NCBI GenBank assembly: GCA_902776185.1
Contig: CACYPH010000001.1
Coordinates: 99,940-163,939 of the forward strand
Length of the DNA stretch: 64,000 nucleotides
DNA from: an uncultured Ruminococcus sp.
GTDB lineage: Bacteria > Bacillota > Clostridia > Oscillospirales > Acutalibacteraceae
Direction: 5' to 3'
Each line of letters begins with the position of its first letter. The stretch's first letter is position 1. Under the pieces are notes generated by a model. It did no database searches. It saw only the letters and a program-made list of their open reading frames with translations, and was not told where the DNA came from. This document shows, piece by piece, positions 9,208 to 17,105 of this stretch. The position numbers and the translations under genes are program-made.

Positions 9208-9230
9208 TTCGACTCCAGTCACTCGGACCA
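9208..9230 (+). other. tRNA 3'-end fragment: probable attachment site (attR) of an integrated element
   Basis: The 23 nt consist of a T-loop TTCGACT, the 3' T-stem strand CCAGT, the acceptor strand CACTCGG, discriminator A and encoded CCA. The partner strands (ACTGG before the loop, CCGAGTG at a 5' end) are absent upstream, so this is not a functional tRNA. A tRNA-style terminator follows 3 nt later. Elements that integrate into tRNA 3' ends leave exactly such a duplicate at the far end, so the mobile DNA should lie to the left (1-9207). Confidence 0.6.
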
Positions 9231-9233
9231 TAA

Positions 9234-9293
9234 AGGTTGGGCTTTCGCTCAACCTTTTTTTGTTAATTGCCCTCGATTCAATCGGGGGCTTTT
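9234..9293 (+). terminator. Two tandem terminator hairpins after the tRNA fragment
   Basis: The first hairpin, AGGTTGGGC-tttc-GCTCAACCT at 9234-9255, runs into seven T residues and is a strong intrinsic terminator. The second, GCCCTCGAT-tca-ATCGGGGGC at 9269-9289, is followed by TTTT. The first is placed as the terminator of the original tRNA gene. The remaining 9294-9435 contains one more imperfect hairpin (about 9304-9335) and no gene I can support. Confidence 0.75.
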
Positions 9294-9435
9294 GGTTAAC
9301 AAAAGGATCGCCCTCACTATCAGCGAGGACGATCCGAAGATCAAAGAGAATGTCCAATTGAAACGCAAATGCGTCATGAAGGTTACGTCTTACAGCAAAA
9401 GCGGCGTTCCCGATCGAGAGGGGAGAGATAACAGC

Positions 9436-10560
9436 TTATTCCGGATGATTGTTACCGCCGCCGTTCATCTCGGTATTTCTCTGCAGCTCGTTCTTTGCGG
9501 CGTCCTTACCGGAAGCAAACAGCTTTTTCACCGTCTCTTTGATATCGCTCCTGCTGTCAGGATCGATCTGCGCGGCGGCTTTGACGATCGCCGTGAAGGA
9601 GTCCCATTTGTTTTCTGAGATCTCCCTGAGCGTTTTTGCCCCGGAAGCCTCCAAGGCATCAAAAACGCCGTTCACTAAGATCTGTTTATTTTCGGCGCTC
9701 AGCCCGGCGATCCATTCGGACAAGGTTTCGTCCATGAACAGGCTCGCGTCTGCCCGTTCGTCGGCGCTCTCGAACGACGCGCCCATCACGCACCACGAAT
9801 ACGGATTGTGCTGCATGATGCCCTTTGCATCGCTTTTGATGATCCTGCGCGTCGCTTTGCTGAGCAGCAGGATGCCGATGAGAGAGCTGTCGGGGATGAT
9901 CTTGACCGTTTTGCTGAGGACGGAAAGATACTGATCGGATTCGGCAACCTGATTGTTAAAGCCGGGGCCGTCGTTGGAATAGACTTTGACGACCCTGTGC
10001 TTGACGGCTTCATCACAGAATGCGGCGGCATATACGGCGAAGTTGCCGCCCTTTGAATGTCCGCCGACAATCAGGTCTCCGCGCGTTTTCTCAGCAACGC
10101 GGTTGACATACATCACCGCCTCGTTCTGACCCGGTGTCTCGGGAAGAAAACTGAGGTTGCAGTCCTCACGCCAACCGACGATGGTGTTGTCTGTTCCGCG
10201 AAAAGCGACATATGCCAAGCCGTCGGAAATGATGAATGTCACGGCGGCAAACTGCAGCTGCTGTTCGACGTCAATCTTGTTGATGTACCATTGAACGCGG
10301 ATATCTTTGAATCGCGCCGACTGTGCGGCTTTTTGCAGCAGCGGCTGAGGATTGTTTGCCATAAATGACTGATCGTAACCTGCCGCTGTATACAGCTGAT
10401 ACAGCTCCTCAATGGTGGGGGAGCTGCTGTCATCCTCGGATACCAGATGATCCATATTCAGATAGGCTAAAGTGGAGAAGATCAGATTATCGACCTCATT
10501 GAGACTGCTTTGCGCAAAGGTGAGGTCGCCTCTCCAGTCGATATAATCAAGAATATTCAT
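9436..10560 (-). CDS. Mbeg1-like (DUF2974) alpha/beta-hydrolase family protein
   Basis: A 374-residue cytoplasmic-type protein with the alpha/beta-hydrolase fold. The nucleophile elbow is GGHSKGG near residue 168, preceded by YVAFRGTDN, a lipase-class-3-like strand and oxyanion region. The N-terminus MNILDYIDWRGDLTF and the EVDNLIFSTLAYLNMD stretch are the usual opening of DUF2974/Mbeg1-like proteins. The substrate is unknown; esterase or lipase activity is a family inference. ATG at 10558-10560 follows GAGGA. A decayed copy of the same gene type lies about 0.9 kb away at 11421-11547, so a duplication or local rearrangement has happened. Confidence 0.85.
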   Translation of the reverse strand: MNILDYIDWRGDLTFAQSSLNEVDNLIFSTLAYLNMDHLVSEDDSSSPTIEELYQLYTAAGYDQSFMANNPQPLLQKAAQSARFKDIRVQWYINKIDVEQQLQFAAVTFIISDGLAYVAFRGTDNTIVGWREDCNLSFLPETPGQNEAVMYVNRVAEKTRGDLIVGGHSKGGNFAVYAAAFCDEAVKHRVVKVYSNDGPGFNNQVAESDQYLSVLSKTVKIIPDSSLIGILLLSKATRRIIKSDAKGIMQHNPYSWCVMGASFESADERADASLFMDETLSEWIAGLSAENKQILVNGVFDALEASGAKTLREISENKWDSFTAIVKAAAQIDPDSRSDIKETVKKLFASGKDAAKNELQRNTEMNGGGNNHPE

Positions 10561-10763
10561 AGCGTTTTCCTCAAAATAAATTTTGAATCATTTGCTGACA
10601 GGACTGATTATACCAGACAAATATGGCTTTGTCTATGACGCTGAACTTCATCTCTGTATTCTTTTGAGATGGAATTGCTCGGGAAATCATTCCGCGATAG
10701 GATCTATCACTGTGGATAAAAAGCGTTGTTACGCAAAGTAACAGTGGTGTCACAGATAGTATA

Positions 10764-10817
10764 TTGCTTTTAATTTGCTTTTTAACTATACTGAAAGTGC
10801 CAAATCAAGCAAGGAGG
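10764..10817 (+). promoter_or_regulatory. Sigma-A-type promoter and strong RBS of the Xre gene
   Basis: TTGCTT (10764-10769), a 17-bp spacer, TATACT (10787-10792), then AAGGAGG at 10811-10817, nine nt before the ATG. The upstream part of the gap (10561-10763) contains a small GTTAC-gcaaa-GTAAC hairpin and nothing else I can name. Confidence 0.6.
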
Positions 10818-10825
10818 TCATCACA

Positions 10826-11416
10826 ATGACATTAGGCGAAAAAATAAAAGAAGTGAGAAAACAGGCAGGGATGTCGCAGGAAGAATTATCCGGGAAGCTG
10901 GGTGTTTCACGCAGTGCAGTTGCAAAATGGGAATGCGATAAGGGGATTCCGGATGTGGATAATCTGAAAATGCTGTCACAGCTTTTAGATGTAAGTATTG
11001 ATTATTTACTGGATAACGGCGAAACCCTTGATAAGGCGGTCATAAAAGAGTCGATTGATCTTACCAAATACGGCAAAGGTAGCAGTAAGACGAAAAAGGA
11101 TAGAATCATCCGAGAAAAACATCCCGAAGCAGTCATTCATCCGCTGCTTGCAAAAACAAAACTGACAAAGGGCGAGGCGGCGCTTGACTGGGGTATTGTA
11201 TTAGTCACCGATGCACCTGCCGGTATTCCCGGTTTAATCCACTCTTTTCAAAACTCCGGCAACAGGTACTATATGGTAGAACAAGGCGAGAAGCAGTTGC
11301 TTGTACTGATCACCGATGAATTTATGGTGAGCCGTGAACTGGCGCAAAAACAACACACCAACAAATTTGAAATCGGCAATATTCAGTTCACGAAATGCTC
11401 GTATAAGGTTAAGTAA
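10826..11416 (+). CDS. Xre-family transcriptional regulator with C-terminal domain
   Basis: A 196-residue protein. Residues 1-65 are a classic helix-turn-helix of the Cro/CI type (MTLGEKIKEVRKQAGMSQEE, then LGVSRSAVAKWE...IPDVDNLKMLSQLLDVSIDYLL). The remaining 130 residues form a second domain with a basic linker and a beta-rich core (QNSGNRYYMVEQGEKQLLVL) that I cannot assign; it may sense a ligand or membrane state. The start is ATG 10826 because of the ideal AAGGAGG, rather than in-frame upstream codons. The gene stands alone, divergent from the hydrolase gene. Targets are unknown. Confidence 0.85.
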   Translation: MTLGEKIKEVRKQAGMSQEELSGKLGVSRSAVAKWECDKGIPDVDNLKMLSQLLDVSIDYLLDNGETLDKAVIKESIDLTKYGKGSSKTKKDRIIREKHPEAVIHPLLAKTKLTKGEAALDWGIVLVTDAPAGIPGLIHSFQNSGNRYYMVEQGEKQLLVLITDEFMVSRELAQKQHTNKFEIGNIQFTKCSYKVK

Positions 11417-11420
11417 TCCC

Positions 11421-11547
11421 TTAGCAGTATTTTTTCTGCCGATTGGGTACCGAATGATCCATGTTCAGGAATACTAAGGTCGAGTAAATGAGATTATCGA
11501 CCTCGTAATCCTCAAAACTGATGTTAAAAGATAGGAATGCAAACCCA
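11421..11547 (-). pseudogene. Remnant of a second Mbeg1-like gene
   Basis: The reverse strand encodes LSFNISFEDYEVDNLIYSTL followed by VFLNMDH. It aligns with LTFAQSSLNEVDNLIFSTLA and YLNMDH of the intact hydrolase at 9436-10560. The frame lacks a start and stops after about seven unrelated residues (stop at 11421-11423), so only the region for residues about 13-40 survives. It abuts the 3' end of the zinc-ribbon gene to its right. It is a degenerate paralogue or the scar of a recombination event. Confidence 0.7.
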
Positions 11548-12774
11548 TCATCCCTGCTTTTTGATCACGCCCATAATCAGTCTTCCACAGTATGGGCAGC
11601 TGTAGTTTTCGCTGACTGCTCCGACGATCGGCGCGCCGCAGCCCGGGCAGCGATCTTTGACGATTTGCTTTGCAAGTGAGATTTTCAGCTCCGGGCCGTG
11701 TTTGTTAGGCGAGCATCCGAGCAGATAGCCCTCCTTGATCGATTTGACGATCCGCTTGTAAAGGATATCGGGCGTCAGACTGCTCCTCTGTCCCAGCGGA
11801 GAATTCGCTCTATTCAACTCGGTCAGCTCGGACAAGGATATAAAAGGCTTGGTTGCTTTTGCAAAAATCTTAGCGTAGCGCAGGGCGGTTTCTATGGATA
11901 ACATCCGCACAAAGGTGAACACAAGCGCCGCGCCGACAGCGACAAGAGCGAACGCGGAAAAGATGATCACATTCATCATGCTTGCCCGGATCAGCTCGAA
12001 TGAAGAATAACTGTGCCCCGAAAGCAAGGTCTCTCTCAGATATTCCTCGTTGTTATAATTGGAAACAAAGTTCAAGAATACGATCAAAAAGATAAGGACA
12101 AAAAACAGAGCGACGCCGAAGCACACGGCATATCGGATTCGTTTTGCGTTCAATCGAGGCGCTTCGTAATAGGACGGGTCGCCCGGCTTTCGGCTCGCAT
12201 TGTCCTCTATGTAGTAGAAGCGCTGTCCCGACACGACCTGTGCGGTCAGATCGGAGCTGCCGCAGTACGGACATGCCCCCGTAAAATATACGCGCTTCTC
12301 CATCAGTCCGCCGCAGCTGCGGCAGGAGCAGGTGACGGTTTTGCTGTATAACTCGATCGCTTCGGGATATTGACGATTGCCGGTGCGGATGATTCTGAAA
12401 TTTTTCATATATAACAGATGCAGCAGCGCAATGCGGCTTTTGATCTGCGCGGGCGTTTTACCCGTCACCTCGGCAAGCTCTGCATAATCAACGTATCCAT
12501 TCAAATCGCCTTCAAAATAATTGGAGAAGAAGCAAGCGTCGTTGATCAATCGCCGCGAGCCTCTTGAGCATATCATCATCATTACGCCGATCAGAAACAG
12601 TGCAATCGATCCGGGCGTGCTTTCGGCATTGATGATCGTGTTCCAATCGCCGAAGTAATACACCGTCAGCTCAACCATATTCGACGCGGTAACCGCCGTA
12701 AAGAAGATTCCGAGAATCAGCAAAATGACATTCTTGACTTTCAAGAACTTGATCAATGCGTTTTTCAAATACAT
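11548..12774 (-). CDS. Zinc-ribbon membrane protein with winged-helix-like segments, unknown function
   Basis: A 408-residue protein with four membrane helices in two pairs (about residues 14-34 and 53-70; about 219-242 and 268-290). Between the pairs are a helical stretch (YVDYAELAEVTGKTPAQIKS) and a CxxC...CxxC zinc ribbon (CSCRSCGG...CPYCGSS, about 145-175). A similar helical element and a second zinc ribbon (CPGCGAPI...CPYCGR) end the protein, so it looks like an internal duplication of membrane hairpin, helical domain and zinc ribbon. I do not know the family's role. A promoter fits at TTGTGA (complement of 12867-12872), 17 bp, TACAAT (complement of 12844-12849). The gene is monocistronic. 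Confidence 0.75.
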   Translation of the reverse strand: MYLKNALIKFLKVKNVILLILGIFFTAVTASNMVELTVYYFGDWNTIINAESTPGSIALFLIGVMMMICSRGSRRLINDACFFSNYFEGDLNGYVDYAELAEVTGKTPAQIKSRIALLHLLYMKNFRIIRTGNRQYPEAIELYSKTVTCSCRSCGGLMEKRVYFTGACPYCGSSDLTAQVVSGQRFYYIEDNASRKPGDPSYYEAPRLNAKRIRYAVCFGVALFFVLIFLIVFLNFVSNYNNEEYLRETLLSGHSYSSFELIRASMMNVIIFSAFALVAVGAALVFTFVRMLSIETALRYAKIFAKATKPFISLSELTELNRANSPLGQRSSLTPDILYKRIVKSIKEGYLLGCSPNKHGPELKISLAKQIVKDRCPGCGAPIVGAVSENYSCPYCGRLIMGVIKKQG

Positions 12775-13017
12775 AAAGCTAACTATCCTTTCAACCGCTT
12801 CTTTTTTGGGCTTCTTCTATTCACAGTGTATTGTATTAGGATTATTGTATCATAGAATATACCATATCACAAATCGAAATGGTTGACAATACATCTCGTA
12901 TATCCTCTGATCAAAAAACAGCCGTGACGTCTGCATAAAAATCTTGGTTTTTCAGAACGCTCGATTTTTTGCGACTGTGATATTATAATTGAAAGGAACG
13001 TTGAAAGGAGAATATTC

Positions 13018-13581
13018 ATGGGATTTTTTGATTCATTGAAAAAAGCAGCAAAAGACGTTGCCGGAGATCTCGGCAATATTGCCAAGGAAGCTGCCGGTGA
13101 TATCGGCGCAAGCATCAAGGGCTATTCTATCATGCGTCCGTCGGATCTGAGCGGCACTCCTGCACAGGTCAGTGGATTCAGCTTTGAGGTTCCCGGAAAT
13201 GTGTATCTGATCAGCACTTTCGGTCAGGATCTGGATTTCACCTACAAAGTGTCATTCGATGAGGACGACTGTGATGAGCTTGATAAGGCGAGCATCGCCG
13301 TTCAGAGCGACTTTACAGCGCAGCCGAAGGATTCGTTTAAAAACTTCGTTCGTTATAAGGTCAACGAACATCCGGTGATCTTCGAGCGCGTGACCTTCAA
13401 AACCGAGCCTCGCGTTTTATCCGGTATCAGCGTCAGCGGAAAGGAAAACATCGTCTATCGCTTCCGTCAGGGCGGCGCGGTCAAAGACCTTTCTCTTTCA
13501 ATTCCCGATGATTGTCCCCGTGACGAGGCAGAATATGCAATGAAGGCGTTTGAGCTGATCGCGGCGACCTTTGCCTGCTGA
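13018..13581 (+). CDS. Hypothetical protein with amphipathic N-terminus
   Basis: A 187-residue protein starting MGFFDSLKKAAKDVAGDLGN, an amphipathic helix with alternating Ala/Lys/Asp. A beta-rich domain follows from about residue 40 (SGTPAQVSGFSFEVPGNVYL). There is no signal peptide, membrane helix or motif I recognise. ATG 13018 follows GAAAGGAG. It is a single gene between its own terminator and a divergent neighbour. A TATAAT at 12984-12989 could be its -10, but the -35 is poor. Function unknown. Confidence 0.7.
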   Translation: MGFFDSLKKAAKDVAGDLGNIAKEAAGDIGASIKGYSIMRPSDLSGTPAQVSGFSFEVPGNVYLISTFGQDLDFTYKVSFDEDDCDELDKASIAVQSDFTAQPKDSFKNFVRYKVNEHPVIFERVTFKTEPRVLSGISVSGKENIVYRFRQGGAVKDLSLSIPDDCPRDEAEYAMKAFELIAATFAC

Positions 13582-13637
13582 TCGTTATCTTTGCCGTTAC
13601 CGATTAAAGCGATATAAATACCTTTTGGGTAAGATAC

Positions 13638-13669
13638 CGCCGCTTTCTCAATGAGAGAGCGGCGTTTTT
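13638..13669 (+). terminator. Rho-independent terminator
   Basis: A 12-bp stem, CGCCGCTTTCTC-aat-GAGAGAGCGGCG, is followed by TTTTT. It ends the transcript of the 187-residue protein gene. Confidence 0.9.
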
Positions 13670-13797
13670 CTGTGATGATTCCTTATTGCGCTTAGTATTT
13701 CAATCGTTCTGTATGCACAAAAAGCTGCGGGCTCAATGCCGCTTTGGCTTTAACGCGGTAATATGGTAAAGTTTTTATGCGATAAAACAGGAATTTA

Positions 13798-13826
13798 TTG
13801 ACAAAAGATATTTGATATTGTATAAT
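13798..13826 (+). promoter_or_regulatory. Consensus sigma-A promoter of the amino-acid transporter operon
   Basis: A perfect TTGACA (13798-13803), 17-bp spacer and perfect TATAAT (13821-13826). The leader contains a small hairpin, CTGTTCT-c-AGAACAG, before the ribosome binding site. The rest of the gap back to the terminator shows nothing else. Confidence 0.85.
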
Positions 13827-13884
13827 TAGCAAGGTCACCGCTGTTCTCAGAACAGCAGGAAATATGAAAAAGAGGAGAATTTCA

Positions 13885-14640
13885 ATGAAAAAAGTATTGG
13901 CACTTGCACTGGCAGTCGTTATGATCGCTTCCGCAATGGTTCTCACCGGCTGCGGCGAAAAGAAGAATGACGAAAAAACCTACATCATCTATTCCGACAA
14001 CGCATTTGCTCCGTTTGAGTATCTCGATGAGAGCACCGGTAAATATGTAGGCGTTGATATGGATATCATGGCTGCTGTTGCCGAGGATCAGGGCTTCAAG
14101 TATGAGATGAAAAACGAAGGCTTTGACCCCGCTATCGGCGCTGTTCAGGCAGGTCAGGCAGACGCGATGATCGCCGGTATGACCATTACCGACGAGCGTA
14201 AAGAGAAGTTCGATTTCTCTGAGCCCTATTTCGATGACGGTCAGGTTATCGTTGCGAAAGAAGGCGTGACCCTCGATGATCTGAAGGGCAAGACCGTAGC
14301 GGCTAAGACCTCTACCGTCGGCGGCGAGTATGCCGAGTCCATCAAGGACGAGTATGGCTTCACCATCAACTACTATGAGGGTTCCGATAATATGTATCAG
14401 GCAGTTCTCGCAGGCACCGACGTCGCTTGTGTTGAGGACTTCTCGGTTATCGGCTACGCGATCAAGAGCGGTAAGGTCGATCTGAGCATCATTTCCGAAG
14501 AGCCTGCAAACGTCAAGGGCTATGGCTTCGCTGTCAAGAAGGGCGAGAATGCCGAGCTGCTCGAGAAGTTCGACGCAGGTCTCAAGAACATCAAGGAAAA
14601 CGGCAAGCTCAAGGAAATCCTTGCAAAGTACGGTTATTGA
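13885..14640 (+). CDS. Amino-acid ABC transporter substrate-binding lipoprotein
   Basis: Extracytoplasmic solute-binding protein (family 3) of a polar amino-acid importer, 251 aa. A lipoprotein signal peptide ends in the lipobox LTGC (Cys23), so it is membrane-anchored. The mature protein starts with a charged tether and then YIIYSDNAFAPFEYLDESTG, the usual family 3 opening. GVDMDIMAAVAEDQGF and DAMIAGMTITDERKEKFDFS are the ligand-binding region signatures. ATG 13885 is chosen over 13864 because GAGGAG lies 7 nt before it. A permease and ATPase follow, completing the system. A hairpin downstream may make this gene more abundant than the rest of the operon. Confidence 0.92.
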   Translation: MKKVLALALAVVMIASAMVLTGCGEKKNDEKTYIIYSDNAFAPFEYLDESTGKYVGVDMDIMAAVAEDQGFKYEMKNEGFDPAIGAVQAGQADAMIAGMTITDERKEKFDFSEPYFDDGQVIVAKEGVTLDDLKGKTVAAKTSTVGGEYAESIKDEYGFTINYYEGSDNMYQAVLAGTDVACVEDFSVIGYAIKSGKVDLSIISEEPANVKGYGFAVKKGENAELLEKFDAGLKNIKENGKLKEILAKYGY

Positions 14641-14702
14641 TCCCCGATTATCCACTTACCACGACGTTTGCTGAAGCAGACGGTAAAAGTTGAAATTTAG
14701 AG

Positions 14703-14740
14703 TTCGGCACGGTAAGTTCCTTATCGTGCCGAAATTTTGG
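14703..14740 (+). terminator. Internal terminator/attenuator after the binding-protein gene
   Basis: TTCGGCACGGTAA pairs with TTATCGTGCCGAA over 13 bp (one G-U), followed by ATTTTGG, a weak T tract. In binding-protein ABC operons such a hairpin lets the binding protein be made in excess. A second inverted repeat, GCACCGC/GCGGTGC, lies at 14877-14897 just before the permease. No gene is supported in 14641-14920. Confidence 0.65.
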
Positions 14741-14920
14741 CAGTACCGCATGATTCAGGTGTGCGGACTGCGAAGTAAGATTTCTCATCAGGGCGCACAA
14801 ATAAGCGGTGTGCATACTGACGTATGGATACCGGTTTTTGGGCGGTCTGAGGTGATAATATTCAAGCAAGGCGTGCACCGCGAATCGTGCGGTGCTGCCA
14901 AAGTAAGGCAGTTGTAGATT

Positions 14921-15604
14921 ATGGATTTTAGCAGAGTATTTAATGAGGCGATGCCGTTCCTGTGGGACGGCCTGAGAGTTACGGCAATCGTATCGATCGT
15001 ATCGATCGCGATCGGTATGGTCATCGGTCTTTTGATCTGTCTGATGAAGATGTCGAAGTTTGTCGTCCCGAGAGCGATCGCGGGGGTCTATATCTGGATC
15101 ATCCGCGGTACGCCGATGCTGGTTCAGGCGTTCATCGTATTTTACGGAATTCCGCTTTTGATCCAGTTGTTCACGCCGTTTCGAATGGACGCGACCACCG
15201 CGGGTATCATCACCCTGTCGCTCAACGCCGGCGCGTATCTCGCCGAGATCTACCGCGGCGGTATCATGGCGGTTCCGAAGGGTCAGAGCGAGGCGGCTAG
15301 GTCGCTGGGACTTTCCAAGGCGCAGACTATGTGGAAGGTCGTTCTGCCGCAGGCGTTTAAGTTCTCGATCCCCTCGCTGGTCAACCAGTTCATCATCACG
15401 ATCAAGGATACCTCTATCCTCGCGATGATCGGTCTGCCGGAGATCGTCAACAAGGCAAAGACCTACGTCGGCAGTACCTATGTATACTTTGAGACCTACA
15501 TGGTCGTCGCGGTGATGTATCTGGCGATCATCTCCGTCTTGATGATCATTTCTAACTACATCGAAAAGAAATTAAAGTATGAAGGGAAGAAGAAACAATC
15601 GTGA
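14921..15604 (+). CDS. Amino-acid ABC transporter permease (HisM/GlnP type)
   Basis: A 227-residue inner-membrane permease with about five membrane helices. The N-terminal HEQRO-type sequence [20 protein letters not shown] and the EAA loop ([20 protein letters not shown], residues about 126-145), which docks the ATPase, are clear. It transports the ligand delivered by the preceding lipoprotein. The ribosome binding site is weak (TAAGG, 11 nt before ATG). Its TGA stop overlaps the GTG start of the ATPase gene, giving translational coupling. Confidence 0.92.
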   Translation: MDFSRVFNEAMPFLWDGLRVTAIVSIVSIAIGMVIGLLICLMKMSKFVVPRAIAGVYIWIIRGTPMLVQAFIVFYGIPLLIQLFTPFRMDATTAGIITLSLNAGAYLAEIYRGGIMAVPKGQSEAARSLGLSKAQTMWKVVLPQAFKFSIPSLVNQFIITIKDTSILAMIGLPEIVNKAKTYVGSTYVYFETYMVVAVMYLAIISVLMIISNYIEKKLKYEGKKKQS

Positions 15605-16350
15605 CGAATATCAATAAGAACAACGAAAAGGTTGTTGTAACGAACCTTCATAAATACTTTGACCATATCGAGGTGCTGACGGGCATCGACGCCACCATTT
15701 ATGAGGGCGAGGTCGTTTGTGTCATCGGGCCGTCCGGCTCCGGTAAATCGACCTTTCTGCGCTGCCTGAACAAGCTCGAGGATGCAACCGACGGCACGAT
15801 CATCATCGACGGCTTTGATATCACCGACAAGAAGATCGATATCAACAAGGTGCGCGAGAATATCGGCATGGTGTTCCAGCAGTTCAATTTGTTCGCGAAT
15901 ATGAACGTGCTGAAAAACATCATGATGGCGCCGGTGTCGCTCAAGAAGATGACCAAAGAAGAAGCCGAGAAAAAGGCGATGGAGCTGCTCGAGCGCGTCG
16001 GACTTGCCGATAAGGCGCACGCGTTCCCGGGTGAGCTCTCCGGCGGTCAGCAGCAGCGTGTCGCGATCGCAAGGGCGCTGGCGATGAATCCCGATATCAT
16101 GCTCTTTGACGAGCCGACCTCTGCGCTCGACCCTGAAATGGTCGGCGAGGTTCTGGACGTTATGAAAGAGCTCGCTGCCGAGGGTATGACGATGATCGTC
16201 GTCACACACGAGATGGGCTTTGCGCGCGAGGTCGCGGACAGAGTGCTGTTCATGGCGGACGGCGTCATCATGGAGCAGGGTACACCTGAGGAACTCTTCG
16301 GCAATCCGCAGAATCCGCGTACACAGGACTTTTTGTCCAAGGTGTTATAA
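15601..16350 (+). CDS. Amino-acid ABC transporter ATP-binding protein (GlnQ/HisP type)
   Basis: A 249-residue ATPase driving amino-acid import. Walker [10 protein letters not shown] is near residue 42, the Q-loop [10 protein letters not shown] near 90, the ABC signature LSGGQQQR near 147, Walker [12 protein letters not shown] near 170 and the H-loop VVTHEM near 202. It starts at GTG 15601, inside the permease stop codon (GTGA), preceded by GAAGGGA. It is the last gene of the operon before a strong terminator. The exact amino acid cannot be told from sequence. Confidence 0.94.
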   Translation: MTNINKNNEKVVVTNLHKYFDHIEVLTGIDATIYEGEVVCVIGPSGSGKSTFLRCLNKLEDATDGTIIIDGFDITDKKIDINKVRENIGMVFQQFNLFANMNVLKNIMMAPVSLKKMTKEEAEKKAMELLERVGLADKAHAFPGELSGGQQQRVAIARALAMNPDIMLFDEPTSALDPEMVGEVLDVMKELAAEGMTMIVVTHEMGFAREVADRVLFMADGVIMEQGTPEELFGNPQNPRTQDFLSKVL

Positions 16351-16376
16351 TTCTAAAAACGAATATTCGTATGATA

Positions 16377-16405
16377 AGGCAGGAGCGATTCCTGCCTTTC
16401 TTTGT
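16377..16405 (+). terminator. Rho-independent terminator of the ABC operon
   Basis: GGCAGGA-gcgat-TCCTGCC stem followed by TTTCTTTG. Confidence 0.85.
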
Positions 16406-16419
16406 TGTGCTGCAACCAA

Positions 16420-16528
16420 TTGTAGGGACGCGCATTGCCCGTCCGCTGTCAACGATGCTTTTCCTATCTGCTGCTTCTGATAATATCAGCGCCCGGCATT
16501 CTCGGGCGACCAATGGTCGCCCCTACGG
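16420..16528. repeat. MITE-like element with imperfect terminal repeats (family D)
   Basis: It begins TGTAGGGACG and ends CGCCCCTACG, which are inverted copies of each other at 8 of 10 positions. The right part holds a hairpin (GGGCGACC-aat-GGTCGCCC). The unit is non-coding. A start of the same kind, TGTAGGGAGGAC, is seen at 28224, so the sequence is probably dispersed in this genome. Confidence 0.55.
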
Positions 16529-16567
16529 AATATGAATCATAAAATAGATAGGTGATTTTTATATCGT

Positions 16568-16597
16568 TGAAACATTTTGATGGTTTCATGGATGTAT
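16568..16597 (+). promoter_or_regulatory. Inverted repeat upstream of the ECF sigma gene
   Basis: TGAAAC (16568-16573) and GTTTCA (16583-16588) are inverted copies 9 bp apart. GAAAC is the usual -35 core of ECF promoters, so autoregulation is possible, but no clear -10 is visible at the right spacing. Confidence 0.3.
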
Positions 16598-16616
16598 ATA
16601 GTGAAGGGGGGAGAAC

Positions 16617-17105
16617 ATGGCGGATCACCAGTTTTTCGGAATGACATATGAAGATACCGTGAAAAAGTATGCTCCGGTGGTGCATTCCGCCTGTGTGATG
16701 CGGCTGGGCAACGCCTATGACGCGGACGACTGCTTTCAGAACACCTTCCTCAAGCTCTACACCGCCTCCCCCGACTTCCGCGAGGAAGAGCATCTCAAAG
16801 CATGGCTCCTGCGCGTCGCGATCAACGAATGCCGCAAATACATCCGCGATAACCGCCGCACCGTACCCCTTGACAGCATTCGCGAGCAGGCAGTTCCCCC
16901 GACCGACGACGCGAACGATATCTCGTGAGCGCTCATGCGGCTCGAGCCGAAATACCGCGAGGTGCTGTACCTCTATTACGCAGAGGGCTACTCGGGCGAC
17001 GAGATCGCCGCCATCCTCGGCAAAAACAGCAATACTGTCCGCACAATGATGCGCCGCGGTCGTGAAAAGCTCAAAAAGATCTACGGAGGTGACGAGAATG
17101 AATGA
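16617..17105 (+). pseudogene. ECF sigma factor gene interrupted by an in-frame TGA
   Basis: The frame encodes a normal ECF sigma-70 factor of about 162 codons with a single TGA at 16926-16928. Before it lies region 2 (YAPVVHSACVMRLGNAYDAD, DCFQNTFLKLY, HLKAWLLRVAINECRKYIRD). After it, with no frame change, lies region 4 (ALMRLEPKYREVLYLYYAEG, then YSGDEIAAILGKNSNTVRTM). The stop falls in the linker, where family members commonly read through with Trp or another residue, so one base change from TGG is the simplest cause. Start ATG 16617 has a strong GGGGGGAG site. The end overlaps the next gene by 8 nt. As written it makes only a region 2 fragment unless the stop is read through. Confidence 0.8.

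Noticed and set aside
9178-9230. A complete tRNA gene
   Set aside because: Only the 3' T-arm and acceptor strand are present; the matching 5' strands are missing in the preceding 100 bases.
14690-14917. Small open frame between binding protein and permease
   Set aside because: It covers the terminator hairpin and has no RBS or recognisable sequence.
16926-16928. TGA as a sense codon (alternative genetic code)
   Set aside because: Many genes here end at TGA with the next gene starting at the overlap (for example 15602-15604), so TGA is a normal stop in this organism.
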